Source: DATKYV01 sp035528275 (lineage in GTDB: Bacteria; Acidobacteriota; Terriglobia; UBA7540). From it: a stretch of DNA of 20,781 bases. The stretch is taken from positions 1-20,781 of the forward strand of contig DATKYV010000221.1 in assembly GCA_035528275.1 (NCBI GenBank). Direction: 5' to 3'. The position numbers were made by a program, and so were the translations under genes. How positions within the stretch are numbered: the stretch's first letter is position 1; each line of letters starts with the position of its first letter. The notes below the pieces were generated by a model. It saw only the letters and a program-made list of their open reading frames with translations, was not told where the DNA came from and ran no database searches. This document shows positions 7,159 through 13,640 of the stretch, in pieces.

Positions 7159-7660
7159 CTCCGGAGTCCTTCGGGCGCTCGACCTTTACGGCCGCGCCAG
7201 CGCGCAGCTCGGCCATCTGCCGATGAAGGTCCGTGGCCAGGTCCTCCAGGATGCGCAACTGTTCGTTGCTCCGCTGGAGATTGGCCTGGAGTTTTTCCAC
7301 CTGGCGCTGCAGGCGGGCGTTCTCTTTGCGCAGAAGCACCACGCCCTGTTCCGGGAAAGGAGGCGCCACGCGCCGGCCGCGCGCTCCGCCTCTTCCCGCC
7401 GTCCCCGGCGCGCCGGGCGAAAGAGGCGACACCTCCGCCTGGGCCTGGCGGATCAGCGCATCCAGGTCTTTGCGTTCGGGGCCCGGAGGGCAGATCTGGC
7501 GCAAGGCAAACAGGCGCGCCAGGTCGGGATTGTTCCGGCCCCGCTCCCAGTGCTGCACGGCGCCCTTGGTGGCGTTCAGCAGGCGGGAGAGCCCTTCCTG
7601 GCTGACCTCCAGGCGCTGGCGGACGCGGCGAATGATCTTTGCGGTGTTCAGAGTTGGCAT
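7154..7660 (-). CDS. Xre-type HTH regulator with C-terminal coiled coil
   Basis: A 168-residue DNA-binding protein. Residues 7-55 form a Cro/C1-type helix-turn-helix (IIRRVRQRLEVSQEGLSRLL, then KGAVQHWERGRNNPD, the recognition-helix pattern of Xre regulators). A flexible Gly/Pro/Arg linker (about 80-103) leads to a strong coiled coil at about 105-155 (LRKENARLQRQVEKLQ, with Leu at heptad spacing) that should dimerise the protein. The start ATG at 7660 has GAGG eight bases upstream. About 45-60 bases upstream lies a perfect 17-bp palindrome, a natural candidate for its own operator. The gene converges on the 68-aa gene. It is probably a local regulator; no signal-sensing domain is evident. Confidence 0.8.
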   Translation of the reverse strand: MPTLNTAKIIRRVRQRLEVSQEGLSRLLNATKGAVQHWERGRNNPDLARLFALRQICPPGPERKDLDALIRQAQAEVSPLSPGAPGTAGRGGARGRRVAPPFPEQGVVLLRKENARLQRQVEKLQANLQRSNEQLRILEDLATDLHRQMAELRAGAAVKVERPKDSGA

Positions 7661-7685
7661 AATATCCGGCCTCGCTTAATAGGTC

Positions 7686-7715
7686 TTGACAAAAGCCACA
7701 CAGGTAGGCTAGAAT
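7686..7715 (+). promoter_or_regulatory. Sigma-70-like promoter, TTGACA-18-TAGAAT
   Basis: TTGACA at 7686-7691 and TAGAAT at 7710-7715 are separated by 18 bases, the best plus-strand promoter in the window. It points away from the regulator gene toward 8394, about 680 bases on, so the transcript would have a very long untranslated leader or be a separate RNA. Confidence 0.5.
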
Positions 7716-7722
7716 CTAGCCT
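7706..7722. promoter_or_regulatory. 17-bp palindrome overlapping the -10 box, candidate operator
   Basis: AGGCTAGAATCTAGCCT is a perfect palindrome around a central A and covers the TAGAAT box. It lies upstream of the Xre-type regulator and shares TAGGCTAG with sites at 5612, 6809 and 8814. Repression by that regulator is the simplest inference. Confidence 0.5.
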
Positions 7723-8393
7723 CGTTCAATCCCAACGACGGTTGCCGGTTCGGTTCTGGGTGCGTGACGCGTTGCCCCCCGCAACGCAACTCAGGCCCAC
7801 CGGCCTCGGAGGAGAACACCCGGCTCCACGGAATTCGAGGAACGGAGCCGACGCTTCGAGGTCAGACCAAAGTCGCCTGCTCCCGGCGCATTCTGCTCGT
7901 CCCATCCACGCTTTGTCAATGCCCGGGAGAGGCTGTCCATTCGAAGATTACCAGATATGGACCTAACCCTGAAGTTACTTTGTCCCTGCCCGATCTTCGT
8001 CGCCTTCGCGCCTCCCGGACGGTCAGCGTTTGACCCGCCTAGGCACAGCCCTTGGCAAGTCGCCTTGCCCCCCTTCTTCCGCGGCTCTCCCCTGCTCGAA
8101 GGATTCGGGGGCCATCCCCTTCCTCTCTCTTATCGGCTTATTGGCATCGCGACACGAGGGAATTTCCCGGATAAAATCCGGAGGCCGCCAGGCGTCTGCC
8201 GTCGCACCCCCTTCGCGTCCATTCTCAGCGCTATCTTATCATCCTCGCTGCGTTTTGGGCTCGCCAATCGTGCCGCGTTGGGCGGGAGTGCTGCCAAGCC
8301 CGATCTAATGCCGAAGGGGCCGCGCCCCCCGCCACGAATCCACCCCGAGGTAGAAAGGCTGAAACCATTCCTCCACTAGAAAGGAGCCCGTCG

Positions 8394-8822
8394 ATGTCCA
8401 TTACCGGATTAGCAACGATCCAACGAAAGTCCGCGATTGCCGAGTACCCACTCTCCGTTCAAACCGTTCGAAATCCGAACTTCCAACAATCAGTCCTGAG
8501 GCGAGACCACGCCCCCGGCGGATTGCCGGAACCCGTCCAACGCCCGCGCCAAGGGGGAGCCGCGTCGAGCGCGGCGGCAAGTCATTGCCGGTGTGGAGAG
8601 AAGGGTTGTGTGTTCCCGGCCGATCAAAGCACGGCGGGAATGTGCCGGCACCACCACCGCCAACGGTGCGAGCCCGCCCTCTTCCATTCCCTGCAGGTAA
8701 CGGGGCTCCTGCTCGACGCGGCCAAGCTGGGGCTGACGAATTCCAAACGCGATTTTGCGCGGCAGCGGGATCGGCGTCGCCTGGAAGCAATTCGCGAGCG
8801 GTTTCTGGAGGAGCTAGCCTAG
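8394..8822 (+). CDS. Hypothetical protein with Cys/His cluster
   Basis: A 142-residue protein of unknown function. AAAGGAG seven bases before ATG 8394 supports the start. The first 60 residues are low complexity and may be disordered. Residues 64-92 carry a dense metal-ligand cluster: HCRCGEKGC, then Cys84 followed by HHH at 86-88 and Cys92, which looks like a zinc-binding knuckle. The C-terminal part (about 97-142) is helical, with SLQVTGLLLDAAKLGL and a basic stretch (KRDFARQRDRRRLEAIRERF). A nucleic-acid-binding or adaptor role is possible but not shown. The last codons and stop contain CTAGCCTAG, another copy of the local motif. It may be co-expressed with the excisionase-like gene 220 bases downstream. 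Confidence 0.65.
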   Translation: MSITGLATIQRKSAIAEYPLSVQTVRNPNFQQSVLRRDHAPGGLPEPVQRPRQGGAASSAAASHCRCGEKGCVFPADQSTAGMCRHHHRQRCEPALFHSLQVTGLLLDAAKLGLTNSKRDFARQRDRRRLEAIRERFLEELA

Positions 8823-8832
8823 AGAATCGGAG

Positions 8833-8847
8833 GGCGCCTGAGGCGCC
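8833..8847. terminator. Short GC hairpin after the Cys/His-rich gene
   Basis: GGCGCC-TGA-GGCGCC forms a 6-bp stem 11 bases past the stop at 8822. There is no T run after it, so it is at best a weak or factor-assisted terminator. Confidence 0.35.
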
Positions 8848-9043
8848 GTCCCGCGGTGCGCCAGCAACGAACGGCCGGATCGGGCGCCGTCGCGCGCGGT
8901 TGGGCTGGCGATGCGAGGGGCTGCGAGGCCCCCGGGAAGGTGCTGCCGCGTGGGAATTGGATTTACATCGATGAGAAGGATACTCAGGGGGGTAGGCGGA
9001 GACCCCCGCCACACTCCCCAACCGTCACCGGCCAGAGGTGTGT

Positions 9044-9316
9044 ATGTCTCGAATCTCCAAGCAAACAGATGTGGCTTCCCACCCGGAGAATGGAAGTGAG
9101 CGCTGGAAGGCTCCTCCCACCCAGCACATGCTCTCTCCGCAAACCGCCTGGCGAGCCCTGTGCCGGAGAACCGGAGGAGGCATTTCGCGCGCCACCTTTT
9201 ACCGCTGGGTCAATTCCGGGAAACTCTATTCGGTTCGCTTGGGGTTTCAGATTTACATTCCCCAGATGGCGCTCGACGATTTGATCAAGCATTGCCTGGA
9301 CGGCGAGCGGTTCTAG
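9044..9316 (+). CDS. Excisionase-like/MerR-type HTH protein
   Basis: A 90-residue protein with a single winged-helix-like domain at about 30-85. The order is a first helix (SPQTAWRALCRRTG), recognition helix (ISRATFYRWVNSGKLYSVRLG) and wing/strand (FQIYIPQMALDDLIKHC). This is the pattern of excisionase-family (HTH_17-like) proteins that read a short DNA site; such proteins occur in prophages, integrative elements and as ordinary small regulators. The start is ATG 9044, with AGAGG shortly upstream; an in-frame GTG at 9038 is possible. A weak promoter TTGGAT-16-GATACT lies at 8957-8984. No integrase is in the window, so a true excisionase role is unproven. Confidence 0.7.
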   Translation: MSRISKQTDVASHPENGSERWKAPPTQHMLSPQTAWRALCRRTGGGISRATFYRWVNSGKLYSVRLGFQIYIPQMALDDLIKHCLDGERF

Positions 9317-9369
9317 GGGTCGCGCTGACTGTAAACGATGATCGAGGTGGCATGGCAACGCCGCCTGCC

Positions 9370-9786
9370 TCAGTTGTTGGCGGGCAGAATGCCACTGACC
9401 TTGAATCCCGCCTCGGCGACGACTTGAGCCAACCTCGCCGGTTCGACCGCCTTGGGGTCACAGTCGAGGTCGGCTTGTTTATCCTGAAACCGGACTTCGG
9501 CGCGTCGCACGCCGGGGATCTGCCGGAGATTGTTCTGGAGACCCGCCGCGCATACCGGGCAATCCATGCCCTCGATTCTCAAGACCACGCGTGCCGTGGC
9601 CTGTTGCCTGGTGTGAACCTCCGAGTATGGCCCTTGATCAAGAGCACGGGAGTCCGCCACGCCGGCCATGCCCGTGAAAACGCTGACCACCGGCGATACG
9701 CAACTGAGCACGGGGGCGAGGACGGCCAGCCTGACGGCACTCGCTGTCCAGACTTTTCGGATTTCCTCGCCTTTCATCACCCTCAT
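9370..9786 (-). CDS. Membrane-anchored heavy-metal-associated (HMA) protein
   Basis: A 138-residue protein. Residues 14-42 form a hydrophobic signal or anchor (SAVRLAVLAPVLSCVSPVVSVFTG). A full HMA domain follows at about 66-134, with the metal-binding GMDCPVC motif (Cys76, Cys79), IPGVRRAEVRFQDKQADLDCDP and VVAEAGFKVSG, which give the ferredoxin-like fold. Such domains bind Hg, Cu, Zn or Cd. This one looks like a periplasmic MerP-type scavenger, but no mer or cop genes are adjacent. The start at 9786 is preceded by AAGGG five bases upstream; the ATG at 9825 has no ribosome binding site. The anchor may be a cleaved signal peptide. Confidence 0.75.
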   Translation of the reverse strand: MRVMKGEEIRKVWTASAVRLAVLAPVLSCVSPVVSVFTGMAGVADSRALDQGPYSEVHTRQQATARVVLRIEGMDCPVCAAGLQNNLRQIPGVRRAEVRFQDKQADLDCDPKAVEPARLAQVVAEAGFKVSGILPANN

Positions 9787-10443
9787 TCTACCCTTTTCAG
9801 CGCGGGGATTGGAATCATCAGCCATCGATATTCACATGGGCTTCGGTGAGAGCTGACGGGGCCAAGCTCTCGCCAGCGTCCGGCTTGCTCGGTCTCGCTT
9901 CAGGTGGTTGCCTGGGGCGAACGGACACGACGTCCCCTGTACTGAACGTCACCAAAGGTCCCCTTCCAAGGCATATATCCTGGACATTTGGAACTCCTGT
10001 GCGACTTCATGACCCCATGGTTGCCGCTGCTTCGCTGAGGAATGTCACGCAGCTGAGATATGATTGCGGAGTTTTACCACAGTATTCTGCAACTAAAAAG
10101 GAAAGACTTCTTGTCCGTGCGAGGGGAATGGTATCTTCCCGTGGGGTCTCGGTGCCGATAAACAGGGATGGTTTCACTGGCCTGTTGATTCCGCTGACCG
10201 TGCAAGCAGAGGCCGTGAACCCCGCATGGAAAGGCCCTGTGAATGAAGCCGGAGGCGCAACACGTAGACCCACAGATCAGACGCTAGCCGGCAGTCACCT
10301 GGACCTCGTGGGCCTCGGACGTCGCCGCCAAACCTGCCTTCTTGTCCGTTTCTGAGGCGGTGATATACTGGAAGCTAACGTGCTGAACCGACATTCTTGA
10401 TACTGGTGTGCGAAATCTTTCTGGGAACGGGAAGGATCATCCT
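9787..10443. other. Intergenic region ahead of the cytochrome operon
   Basis: A 657-base stretch of more even base composition than its neighbours. Both strands carry open frames (plus 9846-10355, minus 10007-10273), but neither has a ribosome binding site or a domain I can recognise. I see no tRNA or clear mobile-element ends. The promoter candidate for the cytochrome operon lies near its end at 10342-10369. Confidence 0.45.
10342..10369 (+). promoter_or_regulatory. Candidate promoter of the cytochrome operon
   Basis: TTGTCC (10342-10347) and TATACT (10364-10369) are 16 bases apart, about 75 bases before the cytochrome start codon. The -10 box matches consensus at five of six positions. Confidence 0.45.
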
Positions 10444-11502
10444 ATGAGGAAACTTCATGGCAAGCGCAACTGGGTGTGGCTCGCTGTTCTGCCCGTGATC
10501 TTCAGTCTCGGGGCCAGCGTCGCCTTATCCCAGAAGCAACCCGCCGCCAATGAGCCGTCCTCGGTGGCCTGGAAGGCTCCCGCGGAAGGGACAGCCGACG
10601 ATTACATTGGCCGAGACACTTGCGCCGGTTGCCATCCTGACCAGGACAAGCAATTCGCCAAGACGGTGCACGCCAAGGCTGAGGTGGCGGGGACGAAATA
10701 CGGAACCGGTTGCGAGTCCTGCCACGGACCCGGCAAGGCGCACGCCGAGGCGCAGATGGAAGCCGGGGGCGAACCCGACAAGGTAGAAGCAGCCAAGAAG
10801 CTGATTTTTGGCTTCCACGGCACACCCCAGCAGAACGCCGCTCGATGCCACGTCTGCCACCGAACGAGCCGGGAGCAGGATTCCTACAACCGATCCGAAC
10901 ACAAGCTGCAGGGAGTTTCCTGCGACCAGTGCCACGCCGCGCACTTGCTTGAGCATGTGGCAAAGCGGGAGCGCGTAGAACCCCAGATCGCGCAAGCCCA
11001 GTTCTTCTCCGCCCCGCAGCTCACGGAAGAGAATCGCTGGCTCAACCAGAGCCTGCTGAAGAAAACTCAACCGGACCTTTGCTACACATGCCACAAGGTC
11101 ATCCAGGCGCAGTTCTCATTGCCCACGCACCACCGGGTGCCCGAAGGATTGATGAAGTGCACCGATTGCCATAACGCCCACGGCACGGCCACCCGGCCAT
11201 TGCTGAAACGGACGGGGTTTGAGGTCTGCGTAAGCTGCCACACGGAGAAGCGGGGTCCATTTGTCTTTGAACATGCGGCCGTGAAAGTGGAGGGCTGCAC
11301 CGCCTGCCACAGCCCCCACGGCACGATCGAGCGCAACATGCTGCTGCGCCGCGAGGGCCGGTTCATTTGCCTGCAATGCCACGTGGACCCGCTGGCCGTC
11401 AACGTTCCGCACAGCCGTCTGGGTTTCCAGGCGCGTGGCGACTGCGTGCGATGCCATATGACGATTCATGGCTCGAACTTCAGCGAGTATTTCATCCAGT
11501 AA
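10444..11502 (+). CDS. DmsE-family decaheme c-type cytochrome
   Basis: A 352-residue periplasmic multiheme cytochrome. A signal peptide (WVWLAVLPVIFSLGASVALS) is followed by exactly ten CXXCH heme-binding motifs: CAGCH, CESCH, CHVCH, CDQCH, CYTCH, CTDCH, CVSCH, CTACH, CLQCH and CVRCH. Length and heme number match the DmsE/MtrA group, which plugs into an MtrB-type outer-membrane barrel and carries electrons between periplasm and cell surface. The next gene encodes that barrel. ATG 10444 is chosen over an in-frame GTG at 10408 because GGGAAGGA lies eight bases before it and the signal peptide then has a normal length. The natural electron acceptor or donor is unknown: Fe(III), Mn(IV), DMSO or another cell are all known partners of this family. 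Confidence 0.93.
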   Translation: MRKLHGKRNWVWLAVLPVIFSLGASVALSQKQPAANEPSSVAWKAPAEGTADDYIGRDTCAGCHPDQDKQFAKTVHAKAEVAGTKYGTGCESCHGPGKAHAEAQMEAGGEPDKVEAAKKLIFGFHGTPQQNAARCHVCHRTSREQDSYNRSEHKLQGVSCDQCHAAHLLEHVAKRERVEPQIAQAQFFSAPQLTEENRWLNQSLLKKTQPDLCYTCHKVIQAQFSLPTHHRVPEGLMKCTDCHNAHGTATRPLLKRTGFEVCVSCHTEKRGPFVFEHAAVKVEGCTACHSPHGTIERNMLLRREGRFICLQCHVDPLAVNVPHSRLGFQARGDCVRCHMTIHGSNFSEYFIQ

Positions 11503-11514
11503 GGGAGGTCTCTC

Positions 11515-13554
11515 ATGAGGGACCGTTTTTTCAAGGCCACTCTTGCCGCACTGATGCTCTTCTTGATGCCTCTGGCGCTGCCTGCCCAAGACCAGGAGCA
11601 GGCGCAGACCCCGCCGCTGTCGCTGGGCGGATTTGACACCCAGGGCTCGGTGACCTTCGGCTACCGTTTCACGGACACCACGGGCCGCAATCAGAAGTTC
11701 CTGGAGCTCTTCAATCTCCAGTCAGGTCCCCGGGTGATGGAATTCGACCTCCTGGGCCGGGCCCATCCGGGATCGAACCCCTTCGCCGACAGTTATTCGC
11801 TGACCATGAGCGGTCTGGGCGGCGATCCTTTTCCGGGTGGGCAACTCACGGTGCGAAAAGATCATGTCTACGACCTGCGCGTCAATTACCGGCAGAGCTA
11901 CTACTACTGGGACCGAAACGATGACGTGCTGATGCCGTATTCGGCCGACGCCGGTTCGATGCCGAACTTGACCAGCTGGCATGACTGGGCCACGGTGCGG
12001 CGGTTCGGTTCGGCTAACCTCACCGTCCATGCCACCAACAACCTCCGGTTCCTCTTTGAATACAACCGCACCAGCCGGGATGGGGTCAATTTCACCACGC
12101 GAGAGTTAGAGTACTTCGGCGAGCCGAGTTACTGGGGCTCGTACATGCGATCCAATGTATATCGCGTGGGCATGCCACTCAACGAGGTCGCCAACCGGTT
12201 GACCGGGGGCCTGAGCTATACCATCAAGGACTGGAGCCTCCACTATCGAATCGGCTACCAGGATATGCAGCAGAACCTGAACTGGCAAAACCTCGAGTCG
12301 CCTGAGCAAAGCCTGGCTATCGACCAATCCCGAACGGAAAGCGAGCTCCTGACCGCCGCTTCGTGGTCCGAATTCCGGCGCCTCAAGACCCCGGTGAGCG
12401 AGTTCTCCTATACGGGCCACCCGACGAAGCGCCTGGACCTGCGCGGCAGCTACATCTTCTATCGCTATCGCGGCCCGTCATACATGGATTCAGCGTTCGT
12501 CGGAAACGTCCAGACCGTCAGCAACCCCGCGACCTACGAGCCCTACTCGGTTTCGTTTGACAGCCGCGCTCACCTGACCGAGCCGAACCACGTTCTCGAC
12601 GAAGGCTTCAGCGTGAAGATCCGCGATTGGTGGAACCTGCACTTCGACTACCGCTACTCGCGCTTCACCGCGAACAGCGTGGTCGACTTCCACAGCGCCG
12701 ACAGCCCCACGACCACCTACGAGGGCGAGGACGAGTTCGAGTGGAAGTACCGGACCCACCAGGTGGATGTGAACATGGAATTCATTCCTAACCGCATGTT
12801 CATCATCCGGCCGGGAATTCGTTACTGGGATCGGGATGTCGAGGTTCTGGAAGACGGCGCGATTGATGGTGCTCGGACAAGAAACATGAAATCCGTTTGG
12901 CCCACGCTGAGCGTCTATTTCCAGCCCACCAAGAAATTCAGCGTGCGTAGCGACTTCCAGAGCCACACCACTGCCCGTCCCTACACGCGCATTAGCTCGC
13001 ACACGGACGTAGGCGGGCGGTTCGTGTTCCGGTACCGTCCGACCGAGAAGATTTCGGTGGAAGACAACATGGTGATCCGCAATCGAAAGTTTGACGAATC
13101 CGACTTCAGGAACAACTTCCGGTCCAACGCCTTCACCATTTCCTACGCTCTGAACAACAAGCTCTCCGGGTTCGCCGGCTTCAGCTACGACAGCTTCCTC
13201 GCCGAGGCGTCGGTCACCTTCATTCGCGGGACTCAGCCTCGGGACGTTTTCTGGCGAGATCAGACCGTCAACCGCGTCTGGCAGGCGGGGCTCTCGGCCA
13301 AGCCCGTCCGCGGCCTGGGTTTCATCCTGAGCGGCAACTTCATCCGCAGCACTGGCGCGGGCGAGATCAGCGGCGAGCCACCCTACTTCGGTCCATTGAC
13401 CTGGCCGTATGCCACTGGCTCGGTCTACTACGATTTCCCCGTCCTGGGACGCCTAGCAGTCGACGTCCAGCGCACTTACTACCTGGAGGAAATCGTGCAC
13501 GCCAACGATTTCGGCGCGCACATGGTTACCGTCCGCTGGACGAAAGACTTCTGA
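11515..13554 (+). CDS. MtrB/PioB-family decaheme-associated outer-membrane protein
   Basis: A 679-residue outer-membrane beta-barrel. A signal peptide (FFKATLAALMLFLMPLALPA) precedes a sequence full of alternating aromatic and polar residues typical of barrel strands, and the protein ends in WTKDF, with the terminal Phe favoured by barrel assembly. Size and position directly after a DmsE-type decaheme cytochrome identify the MtrB/PioB family, the sheath in which the cytochrome sits. GGGAGG lies before ATG 11515 and only 12 bases separate the genes, so they form an operon. I see no cysteine in the whole protein; Shewanella MtrB has an N-terminal CXXC. No MtrC/OmcA-like surface cytochrome follows, so this is a two-part conduit as encoded here. 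Confidence 0.93.
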   Translation: MRDRFFKATLAALMLFLMPLALPAQDQEQAQTPPLSLGGFDTQGSVTFGYRFTDTTGRNQKFLELFNLQSGPRVMEFDLLGRAHPGSNPFADSYSLTMSGLGGDPFPGGQLTVRKDHVYDLRVNYRQSYYYWDRNDDVLMPYSADAGSMPNLTSWHDWATVRRFGSANLTVHATNNLRFLFEYNRTSRDGVNFTTRELEYFGEPSYWGSYMRSNVYRVGMPLNEVANRLTGGLSYTIKDWSLHYRIGYQDMQQNLNWQNLESPEQSLAIDQSRTESELLTAASWSEFRRLKTPVSEFSYTGHPTKRLDLRGSYIFYRYRGPSYMDSAFVGNVQTVSNPATYEPYSVSFDSRAHLTEPNHVLDEGFSVKIRDWWNLHFDYRYSRFTANSVVDFHSADSPTTTYEGEDEFEWKYRTHQVDVNMEFIPNRMFIIRPGIRYWDRDVEVLEDGAIDGARTRNMKSVWPTLSVYFQPTKKFSVRSDFQSHTTARPYTRISSHTDVGGRFVFRYRPTEKISVEDNMVIRNRKFDESDFRNNFRSNAFTISYALNNKLSGFAGFSYDSFLAEASVTFIRGTQPRDVFWRDQTVNRVWQAGLSAKPVRGLGFILSGNFIRSTGAGEISGEPPYFGPLTWPYATGSVYYDFPVLGRLAVDVQRTYYLEEIVHANDFGAHMVTVRWTKDF

Positions 13555-13571
13555 TTTGAATTTCCAACCTT

Positions 13572-13602
13572 CGCGGGGCGGGATTCTCCAGCCCGCCCCG
13601 CG
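13572..13602. terminator. GC-rich hairpin between convergent genes
   Basis: A perfect 11-bp stem, CGCGGGGCGGG (13572-13582) with its complement at 13592-13602 and a 9-base loop, lies 17 bases after the MtrB stop. It sits between the convergent MtrB-type and DUF3179 genes. The following bases are pyrimidine-rich but without a clean T run. Confidence 0.6.
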
Positions 13603-13640
13603 GAATCTCTCTCCCTCACCTCTTCCTTTTCTGACGCGAG

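Larger units (their letters stand above)
7661..8393. other. Long intergenic region with a promoter and palindromes
   Basis: A 733-base gap between the divergent regulator gene and the Cys/His-rich gene. It contains a consensus-like promoter overlapped by a palindrome (7686-7722), a GCCTAGGC palindrome near 8038, and a GGGAATTTCCC palindrome followed by CCGGAT-AAA-ATCCGG around 8158-8183. A 140-codon plus-strand frame (7957-8379) has no ribosome binding site and low-complexity Pro/Arg content, so I leave it out. The plus-strand promoter could start an untranslated RNA or a long leader for the gene at 8394. Confidence 0.4.

Noticed and set aside
7717..7750. tRNA-like TTCAATC loop
   Set aside because: The flanking bases cannot form a T stem and no acceptor or anticodon arm is present.
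7957..8379. 140-codon plus-strand frame before the gene at 8394
   Set aside because: No ribosome binding site and low-complexity Pro/Arg composition.
8401..9021. 206-codon minus-strand frame
   Set aside because: Antisense to the Cys/His-rich gene, Arg/Pro-rich and without recognisable motifs.
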